This document shows positions 23,446 through 33,955 of a stretch of 64,000 nt of DNA, piece by piece. The stretch comes from Sanderia malayensis (taxonomy: Eukaryota > Cnidaria > Scyphozoa > Semaeostomeae > Pelagiidae). The position numbers and the translations under genes were made by a program. The notes below the pieces were generated by a model, which was given only the letters and a program-made list of their open reading frames with translations, searched no databases and was not told where the DNA came from. Every line of letters begins with the position of its first letter. Within the stretch, counting starts at the first letter, position 1. The stretch spans positions 2,046,001 to 2,110,000 of the forward strand of contig RQOL01000658.1 of the NCBI GenBank assembly GCA_013076295.1, in the 5' to 3' direction.

Positions 23446-25732
23446 ATGGTGAAGGAAAATACGGATATCGAAATGACAGATGATTCTAAGTTTGCTGACC
23501 CTAGAGAGGAAGCTGCCTATTGGAGGCAGATGGCTGAAGATTATGCTCGCAAGTTAGTATGAATTGTTAAGTTCAGCTTCTCAGCCCAGCCCAAAATAAG
23601 TCTTCCCTGGAGTTCCACATTTTAACGCTTGCAATATTGTCCCCTGTTAAAGTTTCGAAATTCATATATCAAATATCTACATTGCGAAATTTTGCTTACT
23701 TCCTTCCCTATTTTAGTTTCATCTTGCTAATGCGGATGAACCGAATGAATGGCTATTGACTTGACCATCTATTTATTAACTATCACATATTATTACAATT
23801 TAATCCAATTTATATGGCCTCTTAAAAGGTTACATCAATGTTTGATCTGATAATTACATTCCTCTAGTATAATGGCATAGTTTAATGTCAGAGCTGACAT
23901 TACATTGGTCTTATACCCCACCCAGATGTTGATCTTATGTTTTACTTTCAGATTACAAGAAGCTAGAGATGAATTTGATGATTTTCAAGAAGGAAGCAGA
24001 GAGTTGGAAGCTGAACTCGAAGCACAACTTGAACAATCAGAAAGCAGAATAAAAGAATTTTGTGCTCTTAAACAACGACTTGAAGATGAAAATGAGTCCC
24101 TCAAAGTAATTATTACTCATCTGCCAGGAATTTGAATTTTTCGGGAATTAGTTCTTAACAGCCTGTTGATGTGTTTTCATTTTTATTATCAGGAGAAACT
24201 CGAGTCATCTCAGAACGAAGCGTATGTACAAATAACATCATTGCAAGATCAGAATGCCAAGCTAAGAGCCGTAAAAGAGGAAATGCAAAAATATATCAGA
24301 GAACTTGAGCAGAGTAATGACGATCTGGAAAGAACAAAAAGGTAAAAAACATTTTAAAGTAACAAATAAGTCTTAGCTAAATCCTGGTAGCTGGAAATGA
24401 TATTTTTAAGATCTTGTTTTACTTACTAGAGCTACAGTTTGCTCACTGGAGGATTTTGAGCAACGTTTAAATCAGGCGATAGAAAGAAATGCCTTTCTTG
24501 AAAATGAGCTTGACGAAAAGGAAGAACTAGTTGTGTCAATACAAAGGCTGAAGGATGAAAGCAGAGGTATTGTCATTGCTTTGGAAAAACTTCATTTAAC
24601 TTTTTATTTGTGAGATTTTCCTCCAAGGTTCTTCTTTGCTTACTTTTTTTGGAATCCATACAAAAGAGCTTGATTTCCAATCCTCTATTGTCTACTCATT
24701 CCATAGATTTAAAGGCAGAATTGGCAGTGACACTGAAAGTGAAACCGGAGTCAAAAAGTGCTATGGAAGAATCGTGCAATGAGTTCAAAGAAAACTTCCC
24801 AATGGACACAGATAAAGGCATTGATGTTGTGGATAGTACAACAAATACAACACCATTGTCGATCAGAGAAGCACGTGAACGTCTGAAGGCCAACCAGTCC
24901 GTTACCCCGGGTAGTGCATTTGCTGGTAATCCTGCTTTGATGCCATCAGCAAGAATATCAGCTTTGAATATTGTTGGTGATTTGCTAAGAAAGGTTGGGG
25001 TGAGTAGCTGGTTTTGTTTTTTTGCAGATATTATAATGTGTTAACTTTACAGAGGTGCCAAACAGCGTTCAGTTTGCTTTGCCTTGAGATACATGTTTGA
25101 TTCTACAAGAGTTTGAGTTAACTTCTTTGAAATGAGATGTTGTGATTCTGTCTAGGCTTTGGAATCTAAGCTTGCATCCTGTCGAAATTTTGTCCAAGAG
25201 CATCCCCGGCATTCTAAGTCACACCACCATCATTCATCAAGTACACCAGCAGAATCACCAAGGTATATGCAGATCGAAAACATAGTTATTATGTTTAGTA
25301 GTTTTTATGTTTCACTATTTTTCCAATTTTCAACGCTATTCTGAAGTTCTGTATCGATCAAAGATTGCATATGCAGATACACATCTTTATGATGTACAGT
25401 AAAAACCCATGTATAAGAACCAGTAAATTGTTCACCAGCATCCGATTATTGTTTTTTTAATTTTTTGAGTAGAAATGTCAGTCTGGGGGTTCTTAATTCA
25501 TTGGCTCTTATAAGCGGGTTTTTATAGCCTGTGTTCCAGACCCCAATACCGGAAAGGAAAGGTATTGGGGTATTAAAACACAGGCTAGGTTTTGTTTAGG
25601 TATGTCTGTAACAAATGGGTATTGTATATGTCACCCACCTGATTCTTTATTTTCACCTTTAGCAGTCAGAAGAAATCAAGTAGATCATCACATCAGTCTG
25701 CTGTTCACGGACTTGTCAAAGTCTTGGTATGA
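23446..25732 (+). CDS. NDE1: NudE-family dynein regulator (NDE1/NDEL1)
   Basis: A coiled-coil scaffold that links LIS1 to cytoplasmic dynein in nuclear migration, mitosis and transport. Exons: 23446-23552, 23952-24105, 24193-24341, 24430-24566, 24707-24999, 25156-25262, 25663-25732; 1,017 bp, 338 residues, matching NDE1/NDEL1 (about 335-345). Residues 20-190 form the long coiled coil ([16 protein letters not shown], then [20 protein letters not shown]). The hallmark block [20 protein letters not shown] spans the exon 5/6 join and confirms the family. A His/Ser-rich stretch follows and the protein ends HGLVKVLV. Vertebrates have two paralogues; this single gene probably represents the unduplicated ancestor, so the symbol is nominal. 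The start ATG is in frame with the coiled coil, and its N-terminal context fits the family. Confidence 0.93.
25395..25525. mobile_element. Dispersed MITE family A, copy 3
   Basis: Ends read CAGTAAAAACCCATGTATAA on the left and CTTATAAGCGGGTTTTTA on the right, an imperfect inverted pair. The interior GGGGGTTCTTAATTCATTGG matches the copies at 10602 and 39112. It lies in NudE intron 6. Confidence 0.65.
25526..25586. mobile_element. 61-bp hairpin element
   Basis: A compact inverted repeat. AGCCTGTGTT and CCCCAATACC on the left pair with GGTATTGGGG and AACACAGGCT on the right, separated by about 10 bp. It abuts the preceding MITE copy in NudE intron 6. It could be a miniature transposon or a foldback arising from local rearrangement. 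Confidence 0.6.
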
Positions 25733-26276
25733 TATGATCTGACATAAACAACATTCAATTCTGACAAGTAAACATCAATGTTTGCGCATGCATTTTCCAA
25801 TGAATATTTCTCTGAAAAACATGGAATTCTGCATGTTTTATTTAGATAAAATTGCATAGAGTATATATTTTTCAACAGTTAATCAAATATGTTAGTTGTC
25901 TCTGCTAATTTCCTTTTGTTGCACCCCGAAGGAATTCATTCCTTGCATGTCAGCAAAACTTTTATTTTCTTGTCATAGAAAACCTTTTTTTAAGTATCTT
26001 CACTTTACTAAGTGAATAGTTTTCCTCTTGTTGAGCACCTTAAAAGGTTAGATCGAAGTTTGATCATTATATTTATTCAAGTATTAGTTCTGGGATGTTT
26101 GCATTAAACTTTTTGCAAATATTCATCCTTTTAATCCACTGTTGACTAATTTCAATGAGTTCGGAAGATTTTTGTTTAACTATTCTTTACTCTTTGGTTT
26201 TCAAAGTTGAGTGTAGCGATTGTTTGTCAATCTTGATTTTATTCTAACAATTATTGTGAAAAATATTGAATGTGTA

Positions 26277-26282
26277 AATAAA
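26277..26282 (+). terminator. Candidate AATAAA polyadenylation signal of NudE
   Basis: AATAAA lies 545 bp after the NudE stop, followed by T/TG-rich sequence (GACTTGTTTTCTTTTG). It is about 65 bp from the opposing signal of the MEIG1 gene. Confidence 0.5.
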
Positions 26283-26347
26283 GGTATGTAGAACAAATGA
26301 CTTGTTTTCTTTTGATGATTCTATCTTTGCAGTATTTGGTACGTCTG

Positions 26348-26353
26348 TTTATT
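26348..26353 (-). terminator. Candidate AATAAA polyadenylation signal of MEIG1 homologue
   Basis: TTTATT on the + strand reads AATAAA on the - strand, 245 bp past the MEIG1 stop. With the NudE signal at 26277, the two 3' UTRs would meet or overlap by tens of bases. Confidence 0.4.
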
Positions 26354-26597
26354 TCTTGTGTAATATCAAGAATGCTGGTGTTTCAATATATTATTATAGT
26401 AGGTGGGATCAAAAACTCATGCATTTATATTTCAATAACATATTAATTACAACCCTTCACAATCATAAATACATTTAAAGGATAAATCAATAACAAATCA
26501 ACTATTTAAAAAACAGTTATCTTAAAATAACTAAATACAGTTTTCTAATAAATCTCTACAATGTTTTCTTGTCAATGACTTGTAATGTCTTTTCATT

Positions 26598-27209
26598 TCA
26601 ATACGCATAAATTTTCATTCTATATACATCTTTGTCTCGGCATTCCCTTTGTTTATTGTAATAATAAAATGTGCCATCTTTTCTCTGTAATTTCTTCACA
26701 TAACCTGATTGAGGCCATCTATCAACCTGCAGAGAAGAAGACAAATATATTCTCAGTTTTTATGCAAATAATCGTTATGCATATGGCTTCACTGTGATGT
26801 CGTAAAAATTTGATCTTGATAAACTGTTTACCTCAAGCACTTGTCTCACAGCTTTATACTCAGTTTCATCTCTGTAACCAGCAATCTGGAATCTGTAAGC
26901 TGAAAAAATGAATAAATTCATGAGTTGCAGTTGTGTTTATCAAAATAAAATAATAGATCTATTTTACTTTATCATCTTGGCTTTATGTATTAAAAAGAAC
27001 TCATAATTCAGCTTGTTGAGAACAAATCCTTCTCTTTTAAGAAATTATGTGTTTGAAAGGGACGTTGTTCTCGTAATACCTTCTTCGACTTCATCTGTCC
27101 ACGACTTTGGTCTCAAGATGGACTTAGGCTGAGGTGCAAATGGCGAACTAGGCGTCAGGCCGCTTGAAATTCTGCTTTTAACTGCATGTCTAGACGCTCT
27201 GCTTGCCAT
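26598..27209 (-). CDS. MEIG1: MEIG1-like protein (three exons)
   Basis: Homologue of meiosis expressed gene 1, a small protein that in mammals works with PACRG in building sperm flagella. Exons in transcript order: 27209-27080, 26899-26832, 26726-26598; 327 bp, 108 residues (mammalian form about 88). The conserved core [15 protein letters not shown] joins to [20 protein letters not shown] and then [14 protein letters not shown], ending KIYAY as in vertebrates. The N-terminus is about 20 residues longer than the mammalian one and basic ([14 protein letters not shown]). Start: the ATG in MASRASRH was chosen because upstream sequence in this frame looks non-coding. The presence of this gene implies flagellated sperm or other cilia biology in the organism; that link is inference from the family. 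Confidence 0.92.
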
Positions 27210-29881
27210 ATTTTGCTTAACGCTTATTACTTTCAATGAAATTAAGTTGAAGCCAAAATTATTGCTATGTATATTGCTGGACGTTGAAACAAATTGTCCA
27301 AGTTTCAAACGAATTTTTTTGAATTGACAACAGCCAGCACAATGAAAAGTTGCTATGGCAAGTAAGCAATATGTTACTGTGAGGCTGTCTTCTGAAACTG
27401 AGGCAAAATCCTGCTCAGTGGGACCAAGTTGAAGCGGGAACGTCGTATCGCCACGCAAATTTCAACATTTAGCCACTCATTTTTTTGTTGACGAATCGAA
27501 GCCTGCTTACACCAAAGAGGTAATGTGCATGCAAAACAGTTGAACCTCAGATTTCTCATTGAATCATTAAATGTTTCTTCGATATAAACGCAAGAAATTA
27601 ATTTGCAGAAAACCAAAACCATATCCAACAAAACTGAAATATGTGAATCATCTAGAAGACTGGAAACGAATTGACGTATGCTCAAAAATTTGCCTCATTT
27701 TTCACTCAACGCAAGCATATGAAAACAATGAAAAGTCAAGTTTATCAACAAGTAAGAATACCATGAAGAACGATATTCTTATTTTTCAACCTTTACACAG
27801 AATTTCCGAGGAAAAATTTTCAGGACAGCCTTGTCGCAAGTCCACGGGACACTTGTAAAACTGTAATAAAATCCAACCAACCTGCAAATTTCTTTTCCCG
27901 TCGCCTTTGATTAACTCCCCTCCCAACTTCCCTTATAACAATGTAATTCTATATTATAAACTCGCATGTTTGTGCCTCATGGCATTATCTTGTGACTACT
28001 GTTTCAAAGATATAACAATATGTATGCTGAATCCTAATCCTAACGTCATGCAGATTAATTACATGTTAATTTATCTATATGTTATCTATATGTTATCTGA
28101 CGTAAGTGCCCGCCTTCGGGTTTAATGAGATCGATATTACCTTGATCGAAATTTGAATGCGCTGCATTGAAGCATTGTACCAAAGTATAATGCAAAAATG
28201 TACAGCATTCAAATTCAGTATTTGTATGCCTGCGATGGCAAGCCTCGATGCCATGAGCGGATGCCACGACCTATGACCGCATTGACCTCAAGACTTGGTA
28301 TCAAAGCTAAATTGAATGCTGCTCTTTGTCCTTTGGCATTAGCACAAACGGAGCAATTGATACTGCAATTGGGGGCTGATATTGATGTCACGGGCCAAGG
28401 GCCGCTATTTATCAGTGAGCTCTGCTGCAGGGTTATATAGCAACCAAGTCCATTAGCATCGAACAATGATGAATAATATTCGATTGAAATACACAACCGT
28501 TGTTGACGCCAAAATAAGCCCATTACATTAAAAGTATTATTTTTTGAACTTGCTTTTCTCACGGGAGGACTGGTAAAGAGAACAAACATAAATTAACAAC
28601 TTCCAAAGAACTATTTGGTACTTTAATTGGGACGCAAATGAAATAATAAAACCGTGCTAACACATGTTCCTGTTCCCTGGCAATATAATTTGTCATAGGA
28701 CATGGCGTCATTATTAATTGAAGTGGTGTCCTTAGATCATTGCTTTGAAATTGACGCAATTCCAGGCTTCTCTTTAGATAATAAATCTCACTTGAAAACA
28801 ATGTTCTTGAAATAATTCTTGATTTTAATCGAGAGAGAATTGACATGAGAAGAGACAGTAAAAGATGCAAGTGAATTATTTTCTTCCATGCTCCTGCTCC
28901 AGTGAGACTAACAATGGGGCTCTGGTGGGGTTTTTCAGCTGCGGAGGAGTATTATGCAGAGCGCGCTTTCACGAGATTACGTCATGGCTAACATAACATT
29001 GTTTTTCACATCGCGTTGAGCTGTTATCTGGGTATACACAAGTTGTATTTCAGTTTGTTGAAATTCTCACACTCCTGAATGCAATGACCAGTGATTGTGG
29101 TCTCCATTATTTCAGACTGAGTTGAATTACTGATTATCAACTGTTTACTCACTTCTTATTATCAATCGTATTCCCTTTCAAAGTATATGCAGCAATGAAT
29201 TATATCAAGCATACATTAATAACTATATATAACATTCCTTGAGCTTTTGCCATACGGAGCTATATTGAGCTAAATATAAATGTTTCAACTGCCTCGCCAA
29301 AAAAGCATGAACAGTTTTGATTAAAACATTGGAAAACAACAGAGCAAAAACATAGTTTATAAACAGGAGAGGCCAGCAATATTCAGTAGTGCTATTAAAG
29401 TAAAATCTAGTTCAGTTCTGTTCTTTATAATGCATAGTTTATAAACAAAAAAAGCCGTGGTTAGGCTGTTGTTTTCGAAGTCGAATTTCGTGGGAACTTC
29501 TCTGGTGTGCTCTGTCGCTTGGGTTCCACTTGACTGACGAGAAACAGCGAAAGCACAACAACTTATATAACAAGGTTTAAAAAAAACTTCAAATTACTCT
29601 GCATACGTCAATGCGTTTATAATATAATTAGGAAAATTATTTGAAAGGAGTTAAGCCATGCAGGAAACATTTCTTTGTCATAAAACATCTATCGATATTT
29701 GCATATGAATGCGGGCGCACCGCTGAGGAAAGTATAATAAGGCAAGTGCAGCTAAATGCACTACACTTGAAAAACAGAATAAGCCAAGTGGAAAACAAGA
29801 CTTGAGAGAAAACAAAACGAAGCAATCATTTGCTGACTTACATTAGTATATACTGACAACCTCTTCAGGCTTAAAGAGAAA
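27210..29881. other. 2.7-kb gap without a supported gene
   Basis: Contains the MEIG1 5' region and the upstream region of the intronless gene at 29882. Open frames at 27571-27858 (95 codons, + strand, Lys-rich start MFLRYKRKK) and 28198-28440 (80 codons) have no family resemblance and no convincing splice partners, so they are not called. No TIR-bounded element was recognised. Confidence 0.4.
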
Positions 29882-30727
29882 ATGGCTACCCAGACCGTGC
29901 AAGATAACAACGATTTGAATGCAAATCAGCTTCTTAATTTCGTATCAAACGCTTCAAAAGAACTGAAGAATATGTTGGGAAAGGTTTGTGAGAAGACAGA
30001 CGACTCTGTGAATCAAACTAGCAGTCTCGGTAACAGCAGTTTGTCGCTACCAGCAGCCTTTAACAGTCCGATTCCAAGCCCAACACCGAGCTTTGTATCG
30101 TCAATTAGCGACCAAGAAGTACCGTCAATGTCACCGAAATACTTCGGCAGACAAAAATCACAGCAGCCAGGCCAGGGACGCAAGCGAGCATTCGATTCAT
30201 CGAATGAAAGCCCTTCAGTTGACTACCACCCGACGAAGGTCCAGCGAGCTGACAGTACTGGGGACTACGAAGAGTTTATTGAGCTTCCAAGTATTCCGCA
30301 GTCCACTTCACCGCAACAGCAGTATTACAACAACACGGCACCCGCGGTCCACTATCAACAGCATCAACAAATGTACAACAAACCGATGGCCTGTGGTCAA
30401 CAATACAGCATGCCAAACCGTCTCGCAACAGACTACGAAGCACACTCGTCAAGACTACAGTCGCGATATCAATACCAAAACGACGTCTACTGCCATGGCC
30501 AGTATGTGATTAACAACACCGCAAACCAACGAATCGACTGGCCTGTTCAAGCGAAACTAAACACAACAGGCTACAACACTGGCTACTGTAATAATGCCCA
30601 AAATGTCTACATGAACACCTTACAACAGCAAGAACAGTATCCAGATATTGCCGATTTGGTAAGTTGGATGGTGGCCGAGAACTTTCTTGATAACGAATCG
30701 TTGAATATATTGTTGACGAACTGCTAA
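29882..30727 (+). CDS. Uncharacterised intronless Q/N/S/P-rich protein
   Basis: A single open frame of 281 codons, not recognised as any family. The ATG in AAAATGGCT is a good eukaryotic start context. The N-terminus (residues 13-38, LNANQLLNFVSNASKELKNM) looks helical. The middle is low-complexity: Ser/Pro-rich (SPIPSPTPSF), a basic patch GRKRAFD at about residue 100 that could act as a nuclear signal, an acidic stretch DYEEFIELP, then a Gln/Asn/Tyr-rich region. The last 29 residues (PDIADLVSWMVAENFLDNES and on) are acidic and amphipathic, like a short activation or interaction helix. No membrane segment or signal peptide. It is the only intronless gene in an intron-rich window. A transcriptional co-regulator is one guess from composition; a retrocopy is another. 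A candidate AATAAA follows at 31085. Confidence 0.65.
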   Translation: MATQTVQDNNDLNANQLLNFVSNASKELKNMLGKVCEKTDDSVNQTSSLGNSSLSLPAAFNSPIPSPTPSFVSSISDQEVPSMSPKYFGRQKSQQPGQGRKRAFDSSNESPSVDYHPTKVQRADSTGDYEEFIELPSIPQSTSPQQQYYNNTAPAVHYQQHQQMYNKPMACGQQYSMPNRLATDYEAHSSRLQSRYQYQNDVYCHGQYVINNTANQRIDWPVQAKLNTTGYNTGYCNNAQNVYMNTLQQQEQYPDIADLVSWMVAENFLDNESLNILLTNC

Positions 30728-33333
30728 GACGACTTGATGCCTTGCCCTCCCACTTTGAGGAGATGAAGGTATCAATGATAGTGTATTTATAAAAGTAGGT
30801 AAACGACAAGTACTGTCAAACGTACGCATCGATGATCTCTAGAGGTTAAAAATCGGGCAGCAGGACCTGTAACTCGCGCATATATCCCAAAAGATCTAAG
30901 TAAGGAGTTGATTGAAGCAAACGTGCATTTCTTTTATTTTTTTCCGTCTTAATACACACGTGACAGAACTTTTCAACGTCATTTTTTGTTGTTTTACTAA
31001 AGTACGGATTTTGCGCCCACTAGTCCTGTTGCTGGGTTTTTACTAAAGGGTGAATATTTTTAATAGATTCTATAAACATGTATAAATAAAAATAACAATA
31101 CGACAAAGTAAACAAAGCAACACAATTTCTCAGTGTTCAGTTCAGTTGACAACAACATATCTTTACGGAAAATTATAGCTTTGAATTTGAATGATATCTT
31201 AGAAATTTCACTTTCGTTTGCATCAACAAAACTAGAAGAAGAATGCTTCGTCGCCAACTGAAACTAGAAGTTGTTTTCGCTTCTCACATGCCCATCTGAC
31301 GAGATATTGTAACTGCAACAATATAATTTTTACAACACAGGACGCCGGGCGTTCGAGTTACCGCACAGACCAGCTAGTTCCATTGAATGGAACAATAGCT
31401 AGATAATATAGACGAACTAATGAATAATAATTATTGCTGAAAGCAAATTGCAAAACAAATTGTTTATAATTCTATTCTTCTTTAATAACTTCGTAAGACC
31501 TTATTAGATAACCCCTGCCCTGTATTGTAACCTATATCTGACAACACCGCATATTTAACCAAAGGAATTCGTAGCATTAGACTAGCATTCCAGGTATTGA
31601 TGGCATTGCTTTAGAAAGGACAGCACGAAACAGACAATTTCATGAGCTTCATTCGCTATTCCTCACGGAGATTAAAGTAAACATTGTGCAAATTACAATA
31701 TTTTCAATTATTCTTGACAGCTAGAGCATCTCACACAGTTGGGTTGTTTTTAAATCCGCCCCAGACCCCCAGAACGGGATTAGAGAACAGAGCTGGTAAT
31801 CAATCGCAATTCTTTTTGCGTTCAAATTAAAAAGCGTGGAATTCTCAAACCCGAATTAATTTTACCTGTTGATGAAGTTTTAGTTTATAAAATGTGAATG
31901 AATTGTTGTGATTAATTATTCAAGTTTATTCAAGCTTGTCTTGTATTTGCTCGCGGACGGATTTATTTTGATTTTATATTTACTAAATAGGTTTTGAACC
32001 TATACATAACAATGACAAGTTAACGGTATGATGTTCATAACTGTAGTGAAAGTGTATGATAATTTGTGTTAAGCAATCGCTTTTGGCAATGCTATCCTCA
32101 TGTCGCAACGAATAAAACTTGATGAAATGCATATACATGACAAACAATTCATCATTATTGTTTTTATTGATTTTATCTTAAACTGCTTCTATAATTCATA
32201 TAGCAACAAGAGGAGCTGTTTTGTTTACCATAAACTTTAAATCACTAGCCGCACCTGCGCATTTACTCTTAGACTGCGGAGGAGGAGAGGCTTTGTTCAA
32301 GCTGCCCTGGAAACTTCTAACAAAGTTAAGGTTGCGTGCAAGTAATCTTCTTGTTACGCTAGAAATTTACTTTGTGGAGGCTGCGGCGCCATTGACCCGC
32401 CCCACAAATTGTATTGCGACACAGAATTCCTTCACATTGAATTTCCCAATTAGTTGATGAATCACACTCGAGAAATTCTACAGAATTTTAAGAAAAGGAT
32501 TGTAGTTTTATAATATTACCAGTAACCCTTAATTCTTCAACAAAAGACTATTAATGACTCATTTCTGTTTTACGTAGATTTCTAATATTCATCATGGTTG
32601 ATATCTTGGAATTTAATTCATTTTAATCCTTCATTCCGCTATGTTTTTGAATTTTCCCATGACGAAGTAAATTCCAAACAATCAAAATTTTTTTGCAAAA
32701 TAGTTTGTCTGGTGACAAAAGCTTTCAATTGCGCGTGCGCTTGCTTCACAGAGATTTGCCCAGTCAGTGAAGTCGTTTTCATCACATGACTATTGCATTG
32801 CAATGTGCAATGTCATTGAGTAAACCAAAACTTTCTCTGGCGAAGCAAAGCTATATTTAAATCTTGATTAATGATTAATGAAATCTAAGACTTTTTTCAA
32901 AGTAAACACCGCAGAAATGTAGCAGCAACAATTGCTCATGCCTACATAACAACTCAAATTAAAAATTGTATTTAAATTGATAATCTGCGGAGGCCGATCT
33001 TTCCCTAATTATTGTTGCAGTGGTTGAAAACGGAAACCTTGTATACAACGGAACCACGGGCTGACTTTTTAATGAAATGAAACTGATATCCACTAGTGCC
33101 TGGAAATATGCTATGCTCACTCGAAACAAACTCATACGAAATGAGATGATGAGATGCGAAGAGGAAGGATGTATCAACGTTAAATTGCAGTTGCTATTTG
33201 GGAAAAAATAAGTGCTTTCTATTAAAATACGTCAATGAATGAGGCATGCATAACATAATAAATTGTAAATATCTTAATTTCATTTGCCTGATTTGACCCC
33301 AAAATTTAATGACGTATAGGCCTTTGGAAGATC
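30728..33333. other. 2.6-kb gap without a supported gene
   Basis: AT-rich sequence downstream of the intronless gene. It holds a candidate AATAAA (31085-31090) and a small perfect-looking hairpin around 31377-31394 (GTTCCATTGAATGGAAC). Short open frames such as 32221-32457 lack exon-like or family features. Confidence 0.4.
31085..31090 (+). terminator. Candidate AATAAA polyadenylation signal
   Basis: Lies 358 bp after the stop of the intronless gene, in an A/T-rich context. If used, the 3' UTR would be about 0.4 kb. Confidence 0.35.
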
Positions 33334-33840
33334 CATAGAGATAGGATATATAAGATAATCTAGAGTGCGAACGAGGCTCATCCTCCAGACGCCAAAAATC
33401 CACTGCAAAAATCCTCCAATGGCGGCCATTTTTTTACCACTTGACACATCGAAACCCTGTGAATGCGCACAGGGACGCAAGATTTTCAAATTGTTTGAGC
33501 ACAGGGATACAAAAATTCACCCTCCAAGAGATATCTGGGCCTAACAATTCGTGCCATTGCAAATTGCATTAAAGTTTGTAAATTGTAATAATATTGTAAA
33601 AACAACCATGAACTTTCAATATCATGAATATAACATAATTTTTTAAAGATTAGAATGTTTCTTTGAGGTTTTTAATTGAAAGTATCAATGTACTTTGACT
33701 TCAAAATGTGAAGTTCTAGCTGTGAAGTTTTGTCCGCCATTTTGTAAGAGGGTGGCTGGCTGGAAAATTTTGCTTCAGCCGCTATACAGAGGGAGTATCG
33801 GCCGTTAGCACTCTAGATTATCTTATATCCTATCTCTATG
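33334..33840. mobile_element. 507-bp MITE with 8-bp duplication (hAT or P type)
   Basis: The ends are inverted repeats of about 36 bp starting CATAGAGATAGGATATA and continuing to CTAGAGTGC, differing by a TA indel. The 8-mer GGAAGATC flanks it exactly (33326-33333 and 33841-33848). Eight-base duplications are made by hAT and P-superfamily transposases; the CA start does not decide between them. It has no coding capacity. It ends about 115 bp before the EME1 start codon, so it may lie in that gene's promoter or 5' UTR. Confidence 0.88.
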
Positions 33841-33955
33841 GGAAGATCTGATCTATTGCATTGCACTGAGTAGGCCTAGTCGATGGGGCCGACCTCAGCA
33901 ATCGTTGAGAATTTAGCCATGCTATGATCACGTACACGTATCTTTTTCCTACAAA

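Noticed and set aside
27571..27858. 95-codon open frame divergent from the MEIG1 homologue
   Set aside because: Lys-rich and unrelated to any known family, with no convincing splice sites or polyadenylation signal; could be chance in AT-rich DNA.
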